Positions 1 through 7,140 of a stretch of 10,352 nucleotides of DNA are shown piece by piece; position 1 is the stretch's first letter; the number at the start of each line of letters is the position of its first letter. This DNA is from an uncultured Isosphaeraceae bacterium (GTDB lineage Bacteria > Planctomycetota > Planctomycetia > Isosphaerales > Isosphaeraceae). A program made the position numbers and the translations under genes. Location of the stretch: the NCBI GenBank assembly GCA_937907405.1, contig CALCIC010000893.1:1-10352 (forward strand), read 5' to 3'. Under the pieces are notes generated by a model. That model was not told the DNA's origin. It made no database searches and saw only the letters and a list, made by a program, of their open reading frames with translations.

Positions 1-2357
1 TGGGGCTGGTGCTCTCGGCGGTGTTCATCCCGTGCGCCTTCATGACCGGGATCACCGGCCAGTTCTTCCGCCAGTTCGCCCTCACCATCGCGTCGTCGAC
101 GGTGCTCTCGACCATCAACTCGCTGACCCTCAGCCCGGCGCTCGCGGCGCTTCTGCTCAAGCCCCGCGAGAAGGGCGTCCACCAGGCGCTGCCCCGGACG
201 GCGATCGCCGGCATCGGGGCCTGGCTCGGCTACACTCGGCTGGCGCCGACGCTGCTCCCCTTGATCGCGACGGAGGGGGGGGAGGCGACGGCCAGGGCGG
301 CCGTCGCGAGCATGGTCTTCGACGTCGGGAGGTCGTTGGGCGCGTCGCCCGAGCAGACCGCCGGCGCAATCGCCGCGGTCGTCGGGTTTCTCGTTCTCTG
401 GGCCGTCGCGAGGCCGATCAACCGGGGGCTCGACGTCTTCTTCTCCCTGTTCAATCGCGGGTTCACGGCCACGGCCACGGCCTATTCGAGGCTGATCGGC
501 GGGATGCTCCGCGTGTTCGTGCTGGTCCTGCTGGTCTACGTCGGGCTCTTGCTCGTGACCTATGAGCGGTTCCAGGCCACGCCCCGGGGATTCATCCCCT
601 CGCAAGACATGGGATACATGCTGGTCAACATCCAGCTCCCCGATTCGGCCTCGCTGGAGCGGACCAAGTCGGTGATCACCAAGATCTCGACGATGGCGAG
701 GAAGGAGAACGGGGTCGCGGCCGCGGTGGGCATCGCCGGCCAGTCGCTGCTGTTGAACGCCTTCGGGTCGAATTTCGGCACGATGTTCCTGACGCTCAAG
801 GATTTCAGCGAGCGGCCCACCGACGATCTGTACTACGAAGTCATCATGAACAAGCTCCGGGGCCAGTTCGCGGCGGCGATCCCCGAGGCGAACATCGCGC
901 TGTTCGGTCCTCCTCCGTTGCGCGGCGTGGGTCGGGCCGGCGGTTGGATGCTGATGATCGAGGACCGGGGGGACCTCGGGCCGGTCCGGTTGCAGCAGCA
1001 GGTCGAGAACCTGGTCGCGCTCGCGAACGTCACGCCGACCAATCCGGGGATCGACGCCGACGGCGAATCGATCCCGATCGATTCGGCGGAGTCCAAGGAG
1101 AACGAAGTCGACGAACCCCCGCCGACGACCCTGGCGGAACGGCTGAGGCGGGCGGTCCGCGATCTGGCGCCGAAGGGGAGGGGAGGGGGCCCGGTCGTCG
1201 ACGGCCTGGCCTCGGTGTTCCGGGCGAACGTCCCCCAGATCTTCCTCGACGTCGACCGCGACGCCTGCATCGTCAAGGGGGTCTTGCTCCGCGACGTCTT
1301 CCAGACGCTGCAAGCGTACCTCGGCTCGTTGTACGTCAACGACTTCAATCGGTTCGGCCGCACCTGGCAGGTCGTGATCCAGGCGATGCCCCGGTTCCGC
1401 GACCAGAAGGACGACGTCAACCGGCTTCAGGTGCGGAACTCGGCCGGGACGATGGTCCCCCTGGGCGCGGTGACCAAGGTCGAGGAGATCAACGGCCCGC
1501 TGGTCCTGACGCGGTACAACATGTACCCCGCGGCCTCGATCAACGGCAGCGCGTTTCCGGGAGTCAGCTCGGGGACCGCGATCGCCGGCATGGAGAAGCT
1601 CGCCGACCGCGTGCTGCCGCCGGCGATGAGTTACGAGTGGACCGAGCTGGCGTACCTGGAACAGCAGGCCGGGAACACGGCGATCTACGTCTTCGGGTTC
1701 TCGATCGTCATGGTGTTCCTGGTGCTCGCGGCGCAGTTCGAGAGCTGGTCGATGCCCCTGGCGGTGATCCTCTCAGTCCCGTTGTGCATCCTGAGCGCGG
1801 TGTTCGGGGTGACCAACAGCGCGATGATGGGGGTCCGCAACGCGAGCGCGGACATCAACATCTTCACTCAGATCGGCCTGGTGGTGCTGGTGGGGCTGGC
1901 GAGCAAGAACGCGATCTTGATCGTCCAGTTCGCCAAGCTCAGCCACAACAAGGGGAAGCCGATCCGCGAGGCGACGCTCGAGGCGTGCCGGCTCCGGCTG
2001 CGGCCGATCGTCATGACCTCGCTGGCGTTCATCCTCGGCGTGTCGCCCCTGCTCTACTCGCACGGGGCGGGCTCCGAGATGCGGAAGTCGCTGGGGGTGG
2101 CCGTCTTCAGCGGCATGATCGGCGTCACGCTGTTCGGGCTCCTGCTCACGCCGGTCTTCTTCTACGTGATCGACACGATCAGCGAGTCGCGGCTGTTCTC
2201 GTCGCGATGGCTGCGCTGGACGTCGCGGGCGGCGTTCGACGTTTTGACGCTTCGGTTCGTCTGGCGTCCGACCTGGAAACTGGTGAAGGCCGCCGCGCCG
2301 ACGAGCGGCCGACCGTCGCGCGCGATCTCCCAATCCGATACCAGGGACGAGGAGTAA
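1..2357 (+). CDS. RND (AcrB/HAE1-type) efflux pump permease, 5'-truncated by window edge
   Basis: This is the C-terminal two thirds of a proton-driven inner-membrane RND exporter. The reading frame is open from the first base, so the gene starts outside the window. Aligned by eye with its downstream paralogue, about 446 residues are missing, including the TM4 Asp pair. Visible family signatures are the TM5-TM6 stretch ending in LLLKP, the porter motif YVNDFNRFGRTWQV, and the proton-relay residues: Lys at codon 1905-1907 (SKNAILIVQFAK), Arg at 1995 and Thr at 2016 (RLRPIVMTSLAF). These match AcrB K940, R971 and T978. Odd points are an insert of about 97 residues between TM6 and TM7 (159-450) with two hydrophobic stretches, a Pro/acidic linker in the periplasmic porter region (about 1024-1203), and a basic C-terminal tail of about 60 residues. 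Substrate is unknown. The family is certain; the drug-exporter (HAE1) rather than metal-exporter subclass is an inference from overall similarity. Confidence 0.95.
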   Translation, partial: GLVLSAVFIPCAFMTGITGQFFRQFALTIASSTVLSTINSLTLSPALAALLLKPREKGVHQALPRTAIAGIGAWLGYTRLAPTLLPLIATEGGEATARAAVASMVFDVGRSLGASPEQTAGAIAAVVGFLVLWAVARPINRGLDVFFSLFNRGFTATATAYSRLIGGMLRVFVLVLLVYVGLLLVTYERFQATPRGFIPSQDMGYMLVNIQLPDSASLERTKSVITKISTMARKENGVAAAVGIAGQSLLLNAFGSNFGTMFLTLKDFSERPTDDLYYEVIMNKLRGQFAAAIPEANIALFGPPPLRGVGRAGGWMLMIEDRGDLGPVRLQQQVENLVALANVTPTNPGIDADGESIPIDSAESKENEVDEPPPTTLAERLRRAVRDLAPKGRGGGPVVDGLASVFRANVPQIFLDVDRDACIVKGVLLRDVFQTLQAYLGSLYVNDFNRFGRTWQVVIQAMPRFRDQKDDVNRLQVRNSAGTMVPLGAVTKVEEINGPLVLTRYNMYPAASINGSAFPGVSSGTAIAGMEKLADRVLPPAMSYEWTELAYLEQQAGNTAIYVFGFSIVMVFLVLAAQFESWSMPLAVILSVPLCILSAVFGVTNSAMMGVRNASADINIFTQIGLVVLVGLASKNAILIVQFAKLSHNKGKPIREATLEACRLRLRPIVMTSLAFILGVSPLLYSHGAGSEMRKSLGVAVFSGMIGVTLFGLLLTPVFFYVIDTISESRLFSSRWLRWTSRAAFDVLTLRFVWRPTWKLVKAAAPTSGRPSRAISQSDTRDEE
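2349..2354 (+). promoter_or_regulatory. Shine-Dalgarno of the second RND gene, inside the end of the first
   Basis: GAGGAG forms the last two Glu codons before the TAA stop of the upstream pump gene. It lies 10 nt before the GTG start at 2365. The layout implies translational coupling of the two pump genes and fixes the GTG as the start. Confidence 0.7.
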
Positions 2358-2364
2358 GGGTTCC

Positions 2365-5300
2365 GTGTTCTCTCGATTCTTCATCGACCGCCCGATCTTC
2401 GCGTCCGTGCTGTCCATCATCATCACGATGGCCGGCGGGATCACGTTGTTCACGCTGCCGTTGGCCCAGTACCCGGACATCACGCCGCCGACGGTCGAGG
2501 TCTCGGCCTACTATCCCGGGGCCAACGCCCAGGTCGTCGCCGACACCGTGGCCGCTCCCATCGAGCAGCAGGTCAACGGCGTCGAGAACATGATGTACAT
2601 GTCGTCGCAGTGCACCAACGACGGCAACTACACCCTCACCGTCACGTTCAAGCCGGGCGTCGACCTGAACATGGCCCAGGTGCTGGTGCAGAACCGCGAG
2701 TCGCTGGCCGAACCGATCCTCCCCGAACTGGTCAAGCGGCGGGGGGTCTCGGTCAAGAAGAAGTCCCCCAGCATCTTGATGATCATCAACGTGTTCTCGC
2801 CCGACGGCAGCCGCGACAACCTCTACCTGAGCAATTACGCCACGATCCAGCTCCGCGACGAGCTGGCCCGGCTCGACGGCATCGGCGACATCACGTACAT
2901 CGGCCAGCGCAATTACAGCATGCGGGTCTGGCTCGACCCCCAGAAGATGACGTTCCGCAACCTGACCTCGTCGGACGTCGTCGCGGCGATCGAGCAGCAG
3001 AACATCCAGGTGGCCGCCGGCCAGCTCGGCCAGCCGCCGATCGAGAACGGCCAGGCGTTCCAGTTCACGATCACGACCCTGGGACGGCTCAGCGACTCCG
3101 AGCAGTTCGCCGACATGATCTTGAAGGCCGACGCCAACGGCGGCATCGTCCGGCTCCGCGACGTCGCGCGGGTCGAGCTGGGCGCGCAGGGGTACGACCA
3201 GGCTTGCACCCTCGACGGCAAGCCCAGCGTCGCCCTCTCGGTCTACCAGCGGCCCGGCTCCAACGCGCTGGACACCGCCAATTCGGTCCGGGCCAAGATG
3301 GAGGAGCTCAAGGGAAGGTTCCCCGAGGGGCTCGACTACGCGATCGTCTACGACACCACGCCGTTCATTGTCGAGTCGGTCAACGAGGTCTTCAAGACGC
3401 TCCGCGACGCGGTGATCCTGGTGGCCGTCGTGGTCCTTTTGTTCCTCCAGAACTGGCGGTCGGCGGTGATCCCCCTGGTCGCCGTGCCGGTGGCCGTGGT
3501 GGGCACCTTCGCCGTCATGGCCGCGCTCGGCTTCAGCCTGAACAACCTGACGCTGTTCGGGCTGGTGCTGGCGATCGGGATCGTGGTCGACGACGCGATC
3601 GTGGTGGTGGAGGCGGTGGAGCACCACATCGAACACGGCATGGCGCCGCGGGACGCGACGATCCGGGCGATGAACGAGGTCTCCTCGCCGGTGATCGCCG
3701 TCGGCTTGGTGCTGACCGCCGTGTTCATCCCCTGCGCGTTCATCACCGGGATCACCGGCCAGTTCTTCCGCCAGTTCGCCCTCACCATCGCGACCTCGAC
3801 GGTGATCTCGGCGTTCAACTCGCTGACCCTCAGCCCGGCGCTCGCGACCCTCCTGCTCAAGCCCCGCCGGAAAGGGGTCTACCAGGCGCTGCCGCGGGTG
3901 GCGTTCGTCGCCGCGGGGGCCTGGTTGGGCCTGACCTTCCTGGCGCCTTACGCGACCCCCTGGCTGGCCGCGAATCTCCACGCCCGACTCCCCGAGTTCC
4001 TCACCTCCGACCGCCTCGGCTCGATCGCGGGCGGGGCGGCCGGCGGGCTCTTGGGGTGGATCGTCAGCGTCCCCTTGAATCTCCTGATGGGTTGGTCGTT
4101 CTTCCAGTTCAACAAGGGGTTCGACGCGGCGACGGGTCTTTACACCCGGATCGTCGGCGGTCTGCTTCGGGTCAGCCTGATCGTGCTGTTGCTTTACGGC
4201 GGACTTCTTTACGTCACCTACTGGGGCTTCACGAAGACGCCGACCGGCTTCATCCCGGCGCAGGACAAGGGCTACCTCCTGGTCAACATCCAGCTTCCCG
4301 ATTCGTCGTCGCTCGAGCGCACCCAGGAAGCGGTGAAGCAGGCGGAGCGGACCGCGCTCGAGCAACCGGGCGTGACCCACACCCTGGCGATCGCCGGCCA
4401 GTCGATCCTGATGAACGCCAACGCGCCCAACTTCGGCGCGATGTACGTCATGCTCGACGAGTTCCACACCCGGGCGCACGAGGGGCTCGGAGGCCCCGTG
4501 ATCGCCGCCCGCCTTCAGCGGGCGCTTCAGGAAACGATCCAGGGGGGGCTGGTCAACGTGTTCGACGCCCCGCCGGTCGACGGCCTGGGGACCGCGGGGG
4601 GGTTCAAGATCGTGATCGAGGACCGAGGCGACCTGGGCCCCGCGGAGCTGGAAGCGGTCGCCAACCGCGTGGTCGCCGCCGGCGCCGCCTCGCCGGCGCT
4701 CGAGGGGCTGTTCACCAGCTTCCGGGCCGACACCCCGTGGCTCTACCTCGACATCGACCGTGAGAAGACCAAGCTCCTGGGCGTCTCGATCTCCGAGCTG
4801 TTCAACACGCTCCAGGTCTATCTCGGCTCGCTGTACGTCAACGACTTCAACCGATTCGGCCGCACCTGGCAGGTCAACGTCCAGGGGGAGGCCGATTTCC
4901 GCAAGCAGATCGACGACCTGTCCGGGCTCCGCGTCCGCAGCGAGTACGGCGCGATGGTCCCGCTGGGCACGTTGGCCCAGATCCGGGACGTCAGCGGGCC
5001 GGTGATGATCGTCCGCTACAACCTGTATCCGTCGGCGACAGTCAACCTCGACGCGGCGCCCGGCGTCAGTTCGGGCCAGGCCCTCGACGCCATGCAGAAG
5101 GTGGTCGCCGACGAACTCCCCCAGGCGATGCGGTCGGACTGGACGGAATTGGCCCTGTTGCAGCTTCAAACCGGCAACACGGCGATGTACGCGTTCACGC
5201 TGGCCGTCGTCCTGGTCTTCCTCGTGCTCGCCGCGCAGTTCGAGAGCTGGGCGTTGCCGCTGGCGGTGATCCTGGTCGTGCCGATGTGCCTGCTCTGCTC

Positions 5301-5919
5301 GACCGTCGGCGTCAACATCGCCCACATGGACGTCAACATCTTCACCCAGGTCGGCTTCATCGTGCTGGTCGGCCTGGCTTGTAAGAACGCGATCTTGATC
5401 GTCGAGTTCGCCAAGTCGCGCCGCGAGTACGGCGCCTCGTCCTACGAGGCGACCATCGACGCCTGCGAATTGCGGCTGCGGCCGATCATCATGACCTCGC
5501 TGGCGTTCATCCTCGGCGTGGTCCCCTTGATCCTATCCAGCGGCGCCGGCGCCGAAATGCGGAAGACCCTCGGCGTCGCCGTCTTCAGCGGCATGCTCGG
5601 GGTGACCGTCTTCGGGATCTTCCTCACGCCGGTCTTCTATTACGTCATCCAGCGCATCGGCGACCTCCGGCCCGCCGCGCGTCGGCCACAGCACCGGCTC
5701 GAGGACGAGACCGACCACGCCCCCTCGTTCAACACGCACGTCACCGACACCGAGGCGGCCGACGTACATGCCGACGGCCGGTCCCACGCCGAGCACGTCC
5801 ACGGCGCCCAGACGAGCACCCACGGCGACCACCACGGCAACGTCAACGGCAGCGGCAGCGGCAACGGCGACGGCCACGACGAGGACCTGCTCGCCGCGGG
5901 CGCGCCCCCGCGGGACTGA
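2365..5919 (+). CDS. RND (AcrB/HAE1-type) efflux pump permease, complete
   Basis: This is a full-length 1184-residue inner-membrane RND permease; AcrB-like pumps are usually about 1030-1050 aa. The GTG start is supported by its SD and by the classic N-terminus MFSRFFIDRPIFA. TM1 is followed by the first porter region. TM2-TM6 carry the proton-relay Asp pair D409/D410 (IVVDDAIVVVE). TM7-TM12 hold K1007 (CKNAILIVEFAK), R1037 and T1044, matching AcrB D407/D408, K940, R971 and T978, so the pump should be active. The excess length comes mainly from about 65 extra residues between K499 and F582, with two hydrophobic segments, and from a tail of about 75 residues after TM12 with 11 histidines and a Gly/Ser/Asn run. 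Family knowledge: trimeric, works with a periplasmic adaptor and an outer-membrane channel, neither visible here. Substrate cannot be read from the sequence. It pairs with the upstream paralogue and may form a mixed trimer as MdtB and MdtC do; that is inference. Confidence 0.97.
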   Translation: MFSRFFIDRPIFASVLSIIITMAGGITLFTLPLAQYPDITPPTVEVSAYYPGANAQVVADTVAAPIEQQVNGVENMMYMSSQCTNDGNYTLTVTFKPGVDLNMAQVLVQNRESLAEPILPELVKRRGVSVKKKSPSILMIINVFSPDGSRDNLYLSNYATIQLRDELARLDGIGDITYIGQRNYSMRVWLDPQKMTFRNLTSSDVVAAIEQQNIQVAAGQLGQPPIENGQAFQFTITTLGRLSDSEQFADMILKADANGGIVRLRDVARVELGAQGYDQACTLDGKPSVALSVYQRPGSNALDTANSVRAKMEELKGRFPEGLDYAIVYDTTPFIVESVNEVFKTLRDAVILVAVVVLLFLQNWRSAVIPLVAVPVAVVGTFAVMAALGFSLNNLTLFGLVLAIGIVVDDAIVVVEAVEHHIEHGMAPRDATIRAMNEVSSPVIAVGLVLTAVFIPCAFITGITGQFFRQFALTIATSTVISAFNSLTLSPALATLLLKPRRKGVYQALPRVAFVAAGAWLGLTFLAPYATPWLAANLHARLPEFLTSDRLGSIAGGAAGGLLGWIVSVPLNLLMGWSFFQFNKGFDAATGLYTRIVGGLLRVSLIVLLLYGGLLYVTYWGFTKTPTGFIPAQDKGYLLVNIQLPDSSSLERTQEAVKQAERTALEQPGVTHTLAIAGQSILMNANAPNFGAMYVMLDEFHTRAHEGLGGPVIAARLQRALQETIQGGLVNVFDAPPVDGLGTAGGFKIVIEDRGDLGPAELEAVANRVVAAGAASPALEGLFTSFRADTPWLYLDIDREKTKLLGVSISELFNTLQVYLGSLYVNDFNRFGRTWQVNVQGEADFRKQIDDLSGLRVRSEYGAMVPLGTLAQIRDVSGPVMIVRYNLYPSATVNLDAAPGVSSGQALDAMQKVVADELPQAMRSDWTELALLQLQTGNTAMYAFTLAVVLVFLVLAAQFESWALPLAVILVVPMCLLCSTVGVNIAHMDVNIFTQVGFIVLVGLACKNAILIVEFAKSRREYGASSYEATIDACELRLRPIIMTSLAFILGVVPLILSSGAGAEMRKTLGVAVFSGMLGVTVFGIFLTPVFYYVIQRIGDLRPAARRPQHRLEDETDHAPSFNTHVTDTEAADVHADGRSHAEHVHGAQTSTHGDHHGNVNGSGSGNGDGHDEDLLAAGAPPRD

Positions 5920-5944
5920 CCGCCTTGGTGGAAGCAAGGGAAAC

Positions 5945-6469
5945 GTGCATCGACCCACGACCGCGGAAAGCGAAATCGCGAAGCTCATGCCCGAACCGCC
6001 ATCGACCCCCTCGCGGGATCTGAACGTCGTCCTGTTCGAACCGGAGATCGCCGCGAACGCCGGCGCGATCGGCCGGACCTGCGTGGCCGTCGGGGCGACC
6101 CTCTGGTTGGTCCGGCCGCTGGGCTTCCATCGCGACGACCGCAACGTCCGCCGGGCGGGGCTCGACTACTGGGAACATCTTCGTTGTCACGTCGTCGACG
6201 ACCTGGACGAGGTCGCGCGCCGGGTCGGCGCCGACCGGTTCTGGTGGTTCAGCACCAGGGCCGCCCGCGTTTGCACCGACGCCCCCTTCCGCCCCGGCGA
6301 CGCCCTGGTGTTCGGTCCCGAAAGCCGGGGCCTGCCTCGACGACGGATCGAGGAGAACCCCGAGCGCGCCCTGCGCATCCCCATGCGCCCCGAGGCGCGC
6401 AGCCTCAACCTCGCCAACGCGGCGGCCGTCGGGCTCTACGAAGCCTATCGACGAATCGGAGAATCCTGA
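5945..6469 (+). CDS. trmL: tRNA (cytidine/uridine-34-2'-O)-methyltransferase, TrmL family (SPOUT)
   Basis: TrmL methylates the ribose 2'-OH of the wobble nucleotide of certain tRNA-Leu species using SAM, in the cytoplasm. The protein follows E. coli TrmL closely: LNVVLFEPEIAANAGAIGR at the N-terminus (motif 1), RRAGLDYWEH, the FGPESRGLP SAM-loop motif, and the knot-forming C-terminal segment RIPMRPEARSLNLANAAA followed by GLYEAYR. The product is 174 aa from the GTG at 5945, which has AAGGG four bases upstream. An in-frame ATG at 5987 would give 160 aa, closer to the E. coli N-terminus, but has no clear SD; I could not settle the start. The gene lies 25 nt after the RND gene, so co-transcription is likely although no functional link is evident. 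Related SPOUT enzymes (TrmJ, rRNA methylases) are less likely given the short single-domain form. Confidence 0.93.
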   Translation: MHRPTTAESEIAKLMPEPPSTPSRDLNVVLFEPEIAANAGAIGRTCVAVGATLWLVRPLGFHRDDRNVRRAGLDYWEHLRCHVVDDLDEVARRVGADRFWWFSTRAARVCTDAPFRPGDALVFGPESRGLPRRRIEENPERALRIPMRPEARSLNLANAAAVGLYEAYRRIGES

Positions 6470-6517
6470 GCCGGAGGGGCGGGAAGGCTCCGGGGCGGAC
6501 CGAGGAACGCGTCAGCC

Positions 6518-6546
6518 TTGAATCTCGACGCCCGACGTGATCCAAT
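6518..6546 (+). promoter_or_regulatory. weak sigma70-like promoter candidate for the small secreted protein
   Basis: TTGAAT (6518-6523) and TCCAAT (6541-6546) are separated by 17 nt, each matching 4 of 6 consensus bases. It lies in the 155-nt gap between trmL and the next gene, which is long enough for an independent promoter. Support is by eye only. Confidence 0.22.
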
Positions 6547-6624
6547 TCCCAGTGGCTCCGTCCCGGGGGGCGCCGCGACCGCGGGCTTCCCTCTCCATCC
6601 TCTTCTAGCTGAGAAAGCCCGATC

Positions 6625-7083
6625 ATGACGCTGACCAAGTGGATCAACCGCTCCTCGCTCGCCGTGATTCTGACGGTCGCGGCGACGTCCCTCAGCCTGT
6701 CGGGCTCGACCGTCTCGGCCGACGACGCGACCCTTTCGCCGGCGCTCAAGGCGGTGCAGGGGGTCTGGGTCTCGGACGACGACGCCGAGGTCGACGCCAG
6801 GTGGACCGTCGAGAACGACAAGATCACCGCGACCGTCAACGGCGTCGACTACATCGGCACCCTGAAGCTCGACGGCGAGGCCAAGCCGCATGCATCCTGG
6901 ACGATCGAAATCCAGGAAGGCCCCGGCGAGGTCAAGGGAAAGCAAGCCAAGGGGGTCTACAAGCTCGACGGCGAGAAGCTGGTCGTCAACATCTCTCACC
7001 CCGGCGGCGACCGCCCCAGGGATTTCGATCCCGACGGCGACCAGGTCTTCCTGTTCGAATTGAAGAAGGCGAAGAAAAGCTGA
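6625..7083 (+). CDS. small exported protein, TIGR03067-like (planctomycete lipocalin-like family)
   Basis: The protein has 152 aa. The ATG start has GAGAAAG ending 7 nt upstream. The N-terminus is a Sec signal peptide: basic start (K5, R9), hydrophobic core from about 11 to 27, and a likely cleavage after VSA at A32. The mature part begins with the family-type opening LKAVQGVW, runs through alternating short strands (WTVENDKITATV, GTLKLD), then GVYKLDGEKLVVNISHPGG and a closing VFLFELKK. This matches my recollection of TIGR03067, a beta-rich domain of about 110 residues found in many copies in planctomycetes. Its function is unknown. There are no catalytic motifs, cysteines or membrane anchor, so it should be a soluble periplasmic or secreted protein. 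It is probably its own transcription unit. Confidence 0.82.
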   Translation: MTLTKWINRSSLAVILTVAATSLSLSGSTVSADDATLSPALKAVQGVWVSDDDAEVDARWTVENDKITATVNGVDYIGTLKLDGEAKPHASWTIEIQEGPGEVKGKQAKGVYKLDGEKLVVNISHPGGDRPRDFDPDGDQVFLFELKKAKKS

Positions 7084-7110
7084 GCGCCGGCGGCCCGCTT
7101 CATTCCCAGT

Positions 7111-7140
7111 CGCGAGGGCCGGCGCCTACCGGCCCTCGCG
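7111..7140. terminator. perfect 12-bp hairpin at a convergent gene junction, probable bidirectional terminator
   Basis: CGCGAGGGCCGG (7111-7122) and its exact complement CCGGCCCTCGCG (7129-7140) enclose the 6-nt loop CGCCTA. It lies 28 nt after the + strand stop at 7083 and contains the last codons of the - strand gene, whose TAG stop (7126-7128) falls in the loop. No T-tract follows on either strand, so it is either a U-less terminator or an mRNA-end stabiliser. Confidence 0.6.

Noticed and set aside
944..2593. Long + strand frame overlapping the first RND gene
   Set aside because: Arg/Gly/Pro-rich translation in a shifted frame of a clear RND gene; it runs across the end of one pump and the start of the next.
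2179..5325. Open frame of over 1000 codons on the - strand, antisense to the second RND gene
   Set aside because: It is the mirror of a strongly G/C3-biased gene, its product is Asp/Arg/Gly/His-rich low complexity with no known domain, and the + strand gene is certain.
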